Assembly: GCA_016987375.1 (NCBI GenBank)
Contig: PJRA01000198.1
Location: 1,531,934-1,595,933, forward strand
Direction: 5' to 3'
Length of the DNA stretch: 64,000 nt
From: Brachionus koreanus
Taxonomy: Eukaryota; Rotifera; Eurotatoria; Ploima; Brachionidae
A program made the translations under genes and the position numbers. A model generated the notes under the pieces. That model searched no databases. It was given only the letters and a program-made list of their open reading frames with translations, and was not told the origin of the DNA. This document shows, one piece after another, positions 36,801 through 49,700 of this stretch (the first letter of the stretch is position 1; each line of letters opens with the position of its first letter).

Positions 36801-39800
36801 ATGATGTTGTGTGTTTGGTGGAATTTCCTAGCGGAAACACACTTTGAGCTGGTTCCAAACAGTCCTGCTATAAACGCCCCAGAAACCAATTTCTAATTAC
36901 GATTCTGTAGGAATCCTTAAGAATTTATAGGAGCAGGAACCTTGATAAAATTCTGAAAAAAACTCTCTTCATAAGTAAATTAAGGAAAATCTTGTAGGAA
37001 CTCCATAAGAATCTTGATTCTTTTAAAAACTTTTATGTCCAAGTTCTTAGGATTCTACATGGAAATTGATTAAAACTTTTAAAAGAGTCTTTGCAGAGAT
37101 GAATTAAGATTCTTAAGTTAATTTTCAAATAGGATCCTAATCGATTCTTAAGGAATGTGAGATAATTTCTAGATTTTAAAATCTCTATAGGTTTCTTGTT
37201 AGATTCTGAAGGATTAATTCTTTAATTATCATAAATATTATATCTAATAGGTTCAATTGATTAAAAAAATTTTATAAGAACTTTTAAGATTCCCTAGAGA
37301 TTGAAACAGAAAAAAATACATTTAGCAATAATATCATGGCCATTGATTAGCATCAAATTGTTTGTTTTTTCTCACAAAAAAATAAGTTATTAAATAAACT
37401 CTTATTTTTTAAATGACTTAACTCTTTTGGGAGCCTTATTTTTGATGAAGTTCAAAACTTAACATTTTTCTCATAATCATTGGTTCTATAATTTCAATTC
37501 GCGGTCTAAAACTTTTCAATTTTAAATCTTCTCTGACTTTTTATTCTTCACTTAATTCACTTCGCATAACTTACTAATCAATTCGAAATCTAAAAATGAA
37601 TCTTATTTTTAAAACAATAATTTTATATTAATTTAAGACTTTAATTTGATTATAATTTTTTATAACTTTTATTTTTTTTAATATCATACTTCAATTTGTT
37701 TGTTAAATCAATAAATAATAAATAAATATTAATTCATTATCATAGAACATACTTTTCATAAACTGAGATTGTAGTCCAGAACTAATTTGAAATTCCTGTC
37801 AAATAAAATCCTGAATTAAGATTAGCTTTAGAATCTTATTTATTGATAATTCTTGATAACATGTGTCTATGCTTTCTTAAAAAAAACCTTTAGAATTCTT
37901 AACATGATCTTTTAGGATCCTAGGATGAGTAAAAATTTTTTCGGACATTTTGTTAGGATCCCCTACCGTCCTTTACTAGGATCAGATACTGTCCTGGTTA
38001 GGAAAAATTCTAAGAGATGTTCCAGATTCCAGTAAGGAATCCTGACAGGATCCTAATTAGGATCTGAGCGGAAATTGTTTTCTGGGAAAGAAGTCTTTTC
38101 TAAACAAATTAAAATTCAAAATAAGAAGTTTGAATTTATCTTTTTATTTTAGGTTTTTATTTTATTTAATACAAATAAGTAATGATTAAAACGAGGCATA
38201 ATTTTAAATTCAGATTTAATTTTAATAAACAAAAAGCCTTTTTTAAGATTTTGTATTTTTAGCTTGATTTAACATCGATTATTCTTCTAAGCACTCTAAA
38301 TTGTCTGCCCATTCAGCGATAAAAACTTTGATCACTTTGTAAATGATAAAGTGATTTAATAATGATAGATTTGATGCTAACAAAAACAATGAAAATTCAT
38401 TAAATGATTAAAAACTTAAAAGAACAAGAAATTAATTGAATAAAATCTTGAAAAAAAAATTTTTTTTATTTTTATTTTAATTAAATTTTTTCATTAAGTT
38501 TGAAGGAGTTGAAATTGCTTTGGATCCAAGAGTGGGATGTTTCATAACAATGAATCCAGGCTATGCAGGTCGTACCGAGTTGCCCGATTCAGTAAAGGCC
38601 CTGTTCAGACCAGTGGTCGTAATTGTGCCCGATTTGCAGCAAATTTGCGAAATAATGTTGTTCTCCGAGGGCTTTTCACTGGCCAAAGTACTTGCCAAAA
38701 AAATGACAGTCCTGTACAAACTAGCGCGTGAACAATTGTCCAAACAGTATCACTACGACTTTGGTCTGAGAGCTCTAAAATCCGTGCTAGTAATGGCCGG
38801 CGAGCTTAAGCGAGGCGCTGCCGATTTAGCTGAAGTAAAATTAAAATTCAAACAAAAATTTTATTTTTTCGCTACTAACAATTAAACATAAATAAAAGGA
38901 TGTTGTATTAATGAGAGCATTGAGAGACATGAATTTGCCTAAATTTGTGTTCGAGGACGTACCGCTTTTCCTCGGTCTAATCAGCGATTTGTTCCCGGGC
39001 CTGGACTGTCCACGAGTCCGCTATCCTCAATTCAACGACGCAGTCGAAGAAGTCCTCGCTGCCAACAAAAACATAGTGTTGCCAGTCCAAGTGGACAAAG
39101 TAGTGCAAATGTACGAAACAATGATGACCCGTCACTCGACCATGATTGTCGGCCCCACTGGCGGAGGCAAAACAACTGTCATAAACGCTCTCTGTCAAGC
39201 TCAAACCAAGCTTGGCGTAAACACAAAACTATTTACTCTAAATCCAAAAGCTTGCTCGGTCATCGAGCTATACGGTATTCTTGACCCGAATACCAGAGAC
39301 TGGACCGATGGTCTATTGTCGAACATATTCAGAGAAATTAACAAGCCAACAGATAAGAAAGAAAAAAGATATATTTTGTATGACGGTGATGTAGATGCGC
39401 TGTGGATTGAGAACATGAATTCGGTCATGGACGACAACAAATTGCTTACTTTGGCCAATAGTGAACGTATACGCTTGCAGCCTCATTGTGCCATGTTGTT
39501 CGAAGTGGGCGATCTTCAATACGCCTCGCCAGCCACTGTTTCCCGTTGTGGTATGGTCTATGTGGATCCGAAAAATCTTGGCTACAGGCCATTCTGGGAC
39601 AAATGGTGCAATAAACACGAAAAAAAAGAAGAAGCCGAGTGCATGAAAAGACTATTTGATAAATATGTGCCTTTGTTAATTGATATGATAATTGAGGGTG
39701 TAATAGATGGTAAACAAGGCGAAAAATTGAGAACAATAATACCCTATACTGGCCTAAATATGGTTACACAATTGGCATTGATGTTGGATAGCTTGTTGCT

Positions 39801-42800
39801 TCCATTCGAGAATAGCAAAGAGCAATTGGATGATATTGTTTTGGAGTGTTTGTTTGTGGAGGCGTTGTACTGGTCTTTGGGCGCTTGTTTGCTCGAAAAC
39901 GGCCGAGTCAAGTTCGATAATCAGCTTAAATATTGGTCAACAATGCAAACTGTCGAGGACAAAGAGAATCTGTTTGCCAAGCCTGGCGAATTGCCGAGCA
40001 TGTATTCGAGTTTGTTCGAATACTATTTTGACATGGATGCGCAAGTATGGAAGCCTTGGAAAACCCTGGTGCCAGCGTATGTACACGACCCGGCCAAACG
40101 CTACAACGAAATATTAGTACCCACTGTGGACACTGTTCGAACCGAATGGATTCTCAATTTGATGTACCAGGTCAAAAGACCCACTTTGCTTGTGGGAGAA
40201 TCTGGAACGTCCAAGACTGCGACAACGCTCAATTTTTTGAGAAAGCTCAACTCGGACATCAATGTAGTGCTTAATGTTAACTTTTCGTCACGAACTACCT
40301 CTATGGACGTGCAGAGAACGCTCGAGGCCAGTGTTGAAAAGCGAACCAAGGATTCGTATGGTCCACCGCCTGGAAAAAAATTGGTTGTTTTTATTGATGA
40401 CATGAATATGCCTAGAGTGGACGAATACGGCACCCAACAGCCTATAGCTTTGCTCAAACTTTTGCTTGAAAGAGGCGGAATGTATGACAGAGGCAAGGAC
40501 ATGAACTGGAAATTGTTCAAGGACATACTTTACTATGCTTCGATGGGAAAAGTAGGCTTTTGTTTTTTAAACCTTTTTTGGCTTTCTTAGTTTAGAAAAG
40601 AGAAAATCTCATCTAAATATTATAAAGTATTGGAAAATTAATTTTATTTTTGAGAAAATTAAGCTTTAATTAGACACCATTGAGTTTTTGAAATTTTTGG
40701 AATTAAATTTTTTTATTCGAAAAAAAAATGAGATATATTTTTTTTTATTATTATTGATAAAAAAAATTAAAAAAATTGAGATTTTATTAAAAAGAAAAAA
40801 AATTGAAAGATTGTAATTACACACAACGAAGTAGGATATTCAATATATCTTTATTCAAAACTTTATAATTCTTTCACCAGTGTTTTAAATATAATATTAA
40901 ACGGCAAAGGATTAATTATAATAAATAAAAAGATCAAATTTACTAGATATTTGTATTAAAAAATAGAAAGAAAGAAAGACAAAACACTATATTTTTATTT
41001 TTATTTAAATAAAATAAAATGAATTCAAAATAGATTTTTTGTATGTATAATCCATTGATAGGCTTTGAAAATCGGTTATCATTTCAAAAGCTATTCATTT
41101 AAACCAGGAAAAAAAAAAAAAATTTTTATTTTTTTAATTTAATATCATTGCTTTAGAATTCTAAATAGTTCTTTTGTTTGATTGAGTGGTTTGAACATCG
41201 TTGACACTTATTTTTGGTCTACCACGGCAACGTATGGGTTGAATTGAACTGTTTTTGCACCAGCATTAATTCTTCCTCTTAATTTTCATTAATGATTTCT
41301 ATTATATTGTTTATTTGTATATAAAATAGTAAGCTATTTTTGTGAAGTTGTAACTGTAGTTAATCTGTTATCTGTTAGAATTTCTAATGCATTCCTCTGT
41401 TTCTTTTTTTTTTCCAATTTTAACAGTTTCTTACCATTGCATTCATAAATCATTCATAATATAATCATTTTGGAGTAGTTAATATTATATCAAAAAATAG
41501 CAAAAAAATAAATTTTTAATAAAGTAAAAAAAAAAATGATAAAGTATTAAAAAAGAAAAATTAAATTTGCTAATTTTTTAACTGTACAGCTTTAAGTAGA
41601 TTGATATTCTTAAGCTAAAGTGAAATTCAATAACAAATCGAACAAAAATTTTTACTTTGTTGAAGCTTTTTTAATTAAAAATTTAAACAAAGTAAGTAGC
41701 ACTTTGTTGCAGTATTTTTTTTAAATGTTTTTTTTTTTTTTAAATGCTTCAGTAAAATTTAACTTATCAAAAAGAAAGAATTTTTTTTAATTCTATTTGA
41801 ATTCCATAATACCTATTTATGATGTGTCTATTTTGCTCATTTCTTGAATATGAAGAGTATTTTTTATAACAGTGTGAATATTTAAGATAACGCCTCTTGC
41901 TATTTCAATTTTTGAACCTCTTTTCAGTCTTATGTTGGGTTTTCCATAGCCATTCTTTAAGTTCTTTTAAAAAATTATGATCTCTTGAATTCTTCTAAAG
42001 ATTTAATTTTATGTTCATAAAATAAGAGCTTATTATTTATTTATTTATTTATCTCTAAATTTAATAAGTAAATTTAATCTTCCAATATTTAATTAAAAAT
42101 TTATAAATATAATTTATAATATAATTTTAGCCTGGTGGAGGTCGTAACGAAGTTGATCCTCGATTTATTTCACTATTCAATGTGTACAACATTACATTCC
42201 CAAGCGAAGAATCTCTATTCCAAATATTCAACTCGATTCTTGAAGGTCACACACGCCCTTTCAGCCAAGAAATAAGAAATGTAGTGCCCAAAATAGCAAA
42301 GATAACATTGGAACTTTACAAATCAATAATTAATGATTTACCACCAACACCGTCCAAATTTCACTATATTTTTAATTTGAGAGATTTGTCCAGAATTTAC
42401 AACGGATTAGTGCTAATGACTCAGGATAGATTTCAAACTGTTGGTCAATTGTTAAGAGTATGGAGAAATGAAGTACTGCGTGTTATTTCTGATCGTCTCA
42501 TTCAAGAAGAAGATAAACAAATTGTTAATGAAACAATGAAAAAATTGATTGATGATGAGCCTGAGTTTAAGGCTTCTAATGAGTATATTTTCAGGGATCC
42601 AATATTGTTTGGCAATTATCGAAATGCTCTAGAACTGGGCGAACCTCATATTTACGAAGATCTACAAGATTACGAGGCAGCAAAGGCTCTTTTTGAACAA
42701 GTAAGAATTAAAATTTGATTTAAAAAAAAAAATGTTTTTTTCTAAGTCTTTTATTCTACCATTTTAAAATTTATCTGCAATTTTTTGTTTAAGAATTTTA

Positions 42801-43702
42801 AAGAAAAAATCAAACTAAACCGTCGGATAATTTGTGTTAAAATTCAAAATTTTATGTCTAATATTAAGAAAAGATTAAAAAAACATTCAAATTTTTTTTT
42901 TTGAAAATTTTTATTTTCATAGAAATTCAAGATTTTTCGAAAAATTAAAAAAAATGAAAAAAAAAAATTATCCTTACAAAAATCATTAATTTTTGAGGAT
43001 AAAATATAATCTAAAAAATTGGTTGCCAAGCCTTCTAAATAAAGTAAAGTTAAGTCAAAGTTTTGACTTAACTTTATTTAAGTTATTTAATTTTTAAAAA
43101 CAAAAAATAAACACAAATATTTCAGCAAAAAATGGAAAGATTTGCACTTAGAATTACAAACCCTGGGGTATAAATCGTACCCCAGGGTTTGTATCTTCGA
43201 GTTTACGGTATAATAAGTTTATAAAGTAACATCACTTTTTAAATAAAATTTTAAAATCTACATAAATCAAAAAAGATATATTCATTTGAAAAATCTATTC
43301 AAAAAATACGAAGATTTGAAAATTTTCACAAGAGTCAAAATGACTTTGTTGCTTCTAGTGTTAACACTCAAAAACCGGATGAATTTTTGACCTTTTTATT
43401 TAAATCTTTTTTAATACTTTTTTTCAATGAAAATAAAACAAAAGGGGTTCAAAAGACCCCTCCAGTTTTTGAGTGTTAAGTCAAAGTTATGACTTGACTT
43501 TAAAAAAAAAAAAATTTTAAGCCATAGACTTGGCATAAGACTTGTGACTTAAAAACAAGTCTGAATAAAATACCCCACTCTTTTTTATGTGATTTTTTGT
43601 GTGACAGGTGAATTGGTGTTCTATGTTAAATTAACTAAAAGTTTATTAAAATTCATAAAAATAAATAAAAAAAAAACATTTTTAAAAAATAAAAGCAATA
43701 TT

Positions 43703-43734
<32 letters not shown>

Positions 43735-46700
43735 CTTTAGATTTTACAAGAATACAATGAACAAAATACAAAAATGGACTTGGTTCTATTCGATGATGCA
43801 GTTGAACATGCGACTAGAATAAACAGAGTAATAAACATGGACCAGGGCAACGCATTGTTGGTCGGAGTTGGTGGCAGTGGCAAGCAAAGTCTGACTCGTT
43901 TGGCAGCATTCACAGCCGGCTATGACATATTCGAAATAAAACTTAGCCGTGGCTACAACGAAACAACGTTTAGAGACGATCTCAAAATACTCTACAATAA
44001 ACTCGGGATCGAAAACAAAAAAATAGTCTTCCTATTCGGAGACCAGCATGTGGCCGAAGAAGGCTTTCTGGAGCTAATCAACAACATGCTCACATCGGGC
44101 ATGGTGCCTGCTTTGTATCCTGACGAGGAAAAAGAAGCCATCATCGGACAGATAAGAGACGAGGCCGTTCGAAACGGCTCCAGCCTGGCCAAAGAAAGCA
44201 TTTGGCAGTATTTTATAACAAAATGCTCAAACAACCTGCACATAGTGCTGGCCATGTCGCCTGTCGGCGACACTCTGCGCACCAGATGCCGAAACTTTCC
44301 CGGCCTGGTCAACAACGCCATCATCGACTGGTTCATGCCGTGGCCCGAGCAAGCTCTGTTCGCCGTGGCCACTTCGTTTCTCACCACCGAAAACGAGTTC
44401 ATACCCAAAGAGCAGAAAGAAAACCTGGTCACCCACATGGTAATGACACATCAGAGCGTCGAACACTACAGCGAACAATTTGCGGCCAAGCTAAGACGCA
44501 AAAACTACACGACACCGAAAAATTATCTCGACTACATTGGCACCTATATGGTGATACTAGAGCGCAAAGATGGCGAGAACAAAATGCAACAAGACAGATT
44601 GTTGGTCGGCATAGACAAAATAAAAGAGGCCGAAATCGAATTGGCCAAATTGAACGAGGACTTGGCCGTGCAAAAAGTAAAAGTAACCAAGCGTACCGAA
44701 GAGGTCGAAGAACTGCTAAAGGAAATAGCCGAGGGCACTGCCGAAGCGTCGGAGAAAAAAAATTTGGCCATCATAAAAGGCAAAGAAATAGAAGTGCAAA
44801 CAATAGATATAAATAGGGAGAAGGGCGAAGCGGAGATCGCACTTGCCGAAGCGATGCCGGCATTGGAAGCGGCCAAGTTGGCCTTGGACGACTTGAAGCG
44901 CGAAGACATCACCGAAATAAAGGCGTTCAAAAATCCGCCCAAAGCCGTCGAAGCCATCTGCAATTGCATAGTAATATTTAAGAATATACGCGAGGTGTCG
45001 TGGAGGTCCGCCCAGGGTCTAATGGCCAGTCCAAATTTTCTAGACGAGCTTAAAAATATGAAGTTCGATGACATCACACAAAAACAAGTCAGTTCGGTCA
45101 AAGAATTGGTCAATGGTCTCGAGCAAGGCTTTGACATAAGCGCCGATGTGGCCAGCCAGCGAGAACAGGACACACTGTCCAAAATGAAAAACATCAGCCG
45201 TGCTGGCGCTGGCTTGTTGAAGTTTGTCTACGCCATACTCGGCTACAATTCGGTTTACAAGACAGTTAAGCCCAAGCGAGACAAAGTGGCCAAATTGGAG
45301 AAGGAATACCACGATTCGACTCGCGAACTCGACCGCATAAACAATCAAGTGGCCAAAATAGAGGCTCAGCTGGCCGAATTGGCGCAAAAATTGGAAGCAC
45401 AACAGGCCGAAAAGGCCAAGCTGGAACAAGAGACAGCTATTATGGAGAGACGGCTGATCGCCGCCGACAAGCTAATTAGCGGCCTAAGCTCGGAGAACAA
45501 ACGCTGGAGCGAAGATCTAGAACAATTGAAGAACAAACGAGTTAAATTGCTCGGCGATTGTTTGTTGTGTGCGGCATTTTTGGCCTATGTGGGCGCATTT
45601 ACGTGGGAGTTTAGACGCGAGCTTTTGTTCGAAACGTGGCAAAAAGATTTGCACGAAAAACAAGTGCCGTTGTCCGAACCGTTCAAGCTCGAAGATTTGC
45701 TCACGTCCGACGTCGAAATAAGCAAGTGGAGCAGCGAGGGCTTGCCGCCCGACGAATTGTCCATTCAGAACGGAATTTTGACCACACAAGCCAGCCGCTT
45801 TGCCTACTGCATCGATCCGCAGCAGCAAGCGCTCAAATGGGTGAAGAAAAAAGAGGAAAAGTCGAATTTAAAAGTGGTCACTTTTAACGATTCGGACTTT
45901 TTGAAACAGCTTGAAATGGCCATTAAGTATGGATTTCCTGTTTTAGTGCAAGATTGTGACGAGTACATTGATCCAGTGATTGACAATGTGCTCGAGAAGA
46001 ACATTAAAGGAGCCGAGGGACGGCAATACATCATCCTAGGCGACAAAGAAGTCGACTTTGATCCCAATTTTAGAATGTACTTGAACACAAAGCTGCCAAA
46101 TCCGATGCTAACGCCGGCCCATTTTGGCAAGAGCATGGTAATTAACTATACGGTCACGTTGAAAGGACTCGAGGATCAATTGTTGAGCGTTATTGTCAAG
46201 TATGAGAGAAAAGAGCTCGAGGAGCAGAGAGAAAGACTTATTCAAGAGACTAGCGAGAATAAAAAGTTGCTCAAAGACTTGGAGGACTCGTTGCTTAGAG
46301 AGCTGGCCACGTCGACTGGCAACATGTTGGACAACACTGAGCTTATTGACACACTCGAGGAGACAAAGACCAAAGCGTTTGAGGTTGGCGAAAAGCTTAA
46401 GCTTGGCGCCAAAACGTCCAAAGACATCGAACGACTAAGAGACGGCTACAGGCCGGCGGCCAAGAGAGGAGCCATTCTTTTTTTTGTTTTGGCCGAAATG
46501 TCCTCCGTAAACACCATGTACCAGTACTCGCTCTCTTCGTACTTGGACGTGTTCGAGTTCTCGCTCCGTAAGGCCACTCCAGACGCCAATTTGGACAAGA
46601 GACTCAGAAATATAATGAACACGTTGACCATGAACATTTACAATTATGGCTGCAGTGGCATTTTCGAAAAGCACAAGCTGCTTTTTTCGTTTCAATTGAC

Positions 46701-49700
46701 CACCAAATTGGAACAGGACCGAAACAATGTGACACAGGAGGAGATCGACTTTTTCATCAAGGGAAATATATCGCTGGACAAGAGCAAGAGAAAAAAGCCC
46801 TATGCTTGGTTTCCTGATCAAGGATGGGAGGATTGTGTTCGCTTGTCGACCAATTTTTCCAATGCTTTTTCTTCTCTTTTGGACGAAATTGAAAAAGATG
46901 AAAACTCATGGAAAAATGTAAGACATAATTTAAAAATAAAAAGCCTAATTAAAATTATTTTATTTTATTTTATTTAAAAAAAATCTTTCAAATTAAAAAA
47001 AAAAAAAATTTAAAATTAAGGTCTCTCTCAAATATTCTTTAGTTTTAATTTCCCTTCTATTTTAAATAGTTTACTATATTTAAAGACTAAGTTTGTTTAA
47101 ACAGTTTTATTTGTTTTCTGTAGCGAGCTAATGCTCCTCTTTCAAATTAGATAAAAGAAAAAATAAAATCAAAATTTTACAAAATTAGATAGATATTCAA
47201 CACATAAATAAGTTGTTAGTTTATTTATTAATATTGTATGAAGTATTTGAATATTAATAAAAATAATAATAGTAGACGATCAATTTAGTTTAACTAATTT
47301 AGTTCCACTATAGTAGACTTTTCATTCTTTTTGTGTCTACAGACATTGTTCAATTCATTTACTTCTTTTTTGCATTCATTCATTTATTCATTAAGTTCAT
47401 AATTACGTTTCTTATTTTTTTCATTTATTAACACTTGTCTATTTAATTTGGTTAATTGACATAAAACACTCTTGCATACTTGAGATAAGGATAAGTTAAA
47501 CGTTAGTTTAAATATACAAGTATTGTTTGTTTGTTATTATATGATCTTTTAATAATGAATATTTTTACGCCTGAATTTTGCTAAGAGCTTGTGAAAATTA
47601 TGCCAAGGACTGGAAAATCGAATTCAATGCCTCTAAATCGGCATCAATCCTATTCGAAAAAATAAGTACAAGTTCTAAAACAGAATTTAAATTAAATGGC
47701 TCTACGATTCCAAAAGTACAAAGTTTGATTTATCTTGGCCTACCCATTGGAAATCAAAATAAAGGATTTCGTGGAAAATAAGATGAAAAAAGTTGAAAAG
47801 AGTTTTTACTCTCTAAATAGTGTTGGATGCAAACCAAAATTAATGAACCCAGAAACTATACCAAGAATATTTTATGTTTATAATAAATTTGTCTGATTGA
47901 CTCCAATTTTAGTGCTTTGTTCAAAGATGATGAGATGTGTTATTCTTTTAAAATTGAAAATTAAAACCTTTGAACAAAGCACTAAAATTGGAGTCAATTA
48001 GACAAATTTATTATAAGCATAAAATGTTCTTTGTCAAACAAATTTTTAATAACCAATTATGTAAAAACGTTTTTAAATACTTAAGGAAAGATTATAAGAT
48101 ATTTGATAGAGAGAATACTTCTTTTATTAAACAGTTATCAAAAGTAGACTCAGTGTTCTNNNNNNNNNNNNNNNNNNNNNNNNNNNNNNNNNNNNNNNNN
48201 NNNNNNNNNNNNNNNNNNNNNNNNNNNNNNNNNNNNNNNNNNNNNNNNNNNNNNNNNNNNNNNNNNNNNNNNNNNNNNNNNNNNNNNNNNNNNNNNNNNN
48301 NNNNNNNNNNNNNNNNNNNNNNNNNNNNNNNNNNNNNNNNNNNNNNNNNNNNNNNNNNNNNNNNNNNNNNNNNNNNNNNNNNNNNNNNNNNNNNNNNNNN
48401 NNNNNNNNNNNNNNNNNNNNNNNNNNNNNNNNNNNNNNNNNNNNNNNNNNNNNNNNNNNNNNNNNNNNNNNNNNNNNNNNNNNNNNNNNNNNNNNNNNNN
48501 NNNNNNNNNNNNNNNNNNNNNNNNNNNNNNNNNNNNNNNNNNNNNNNNNNNNNNNNNNNNNNNNNNNNNNNNNNNNNNNNNNNNNNNNNNNNNNNNNNNN
48601 NNNNNNNNNNNNNNNNNNNNNNNNNNNNNNNNNNNNNNNNNNNNNNNNNNNNNNNNNNNNNNNNNNNNNNNNNNNNNNNNNNNNNNNNNNNNNNNNNNNN
48701 NNNNNNNNNNNNNNNNNNNNNNNNNNNNNNNNNNNNNNNNNNNNNNNNNNNNNNNNNNNNNNNNNNNNNNNNNNNNNNNNNNNNNNNNTAAAGAAAAGAA
48801 GTGATTTAAAAGATTCATCCGACCTTTGAGAATTAAATGTTTGATGGCTCAGGAAAATAGAAGGATGTAATAGGGAAGCAATTACACATTGCAATTGTAT
48901 ATATATTGATTTAAGACCTTCTTTATATTTTTTCATCTGTCTAAGAACCAATCGAACAGAATGACTCAGTCCTGCCCTGATATATCTTTCACTCAATTCA
49001 AAAAGTGGATTTGAAACAGTAAATATTTTGAGTTGATTTAAGGCTTCGTAATGTAAAATATTTGAAGGAGAATCTTATTTTAGTTTCAGAATTGAACGGA
49101 CTGCTGAATTTTGAATTAATCCTAATCTCTTGATACTAACGGGTGAGGCATAAGTAAATGGATAAAAATTAAAAGTGAATAACTCAAAATTTGGTGGGTT
49201 GATGTCTTTGGACACATAATTTACGTTTTCGTTCATCCATGTGATCTATGTAATGCAGTCCCTTGAATAGTGAGCAGATGCTAAGTCAGGCCAAAAAAAA
49301 TAAAATTTTTTTCCAATATTATAGCTAATGGTTAGTAGTTTAAATATATATATATAAATATTAGATCATCTGATCATTCGCGAAAGTAAGCTTAACTTTT
49401 GTCTATTTACTTATGCCTCACCCGTTATTTTGTGAAATAGAGCTATGAAATGTAAGCTAGAATAGATCAAACTAAAGACTTGAATAGATTACCAAATATC
49501 TCAAATTTTAGGGCCCGTTTTTTATTATTCAACCAAGAATTAAAACGTTTTTTAATATCTTCTATCATTGAGCTTTTTGTCTTCAGGTAGACCAGCGGCT
49601 TAAATGCCATTAGATACTATAGAAATACAATTTTAAACGCTTTCAGTACTTTTTCACGATAGAGAGATTTTTATAACTACTGCTTTATTAAATGAAAAAA

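Noticed and set aside
44202..46438. Long frames on both strands inside the large dynein exon
   Set aside because: Shadow frames of the GC-richer DNAH10 coding sequence; none has motifs and all overlap conserved dynein residues.
48127..48996. 289- and 222-codon minus frames, and a 273-codon plus frame at 47970
   Set aside because: They are open only because they cross the 629-N gap; the real content is LINE fragments on both sides.
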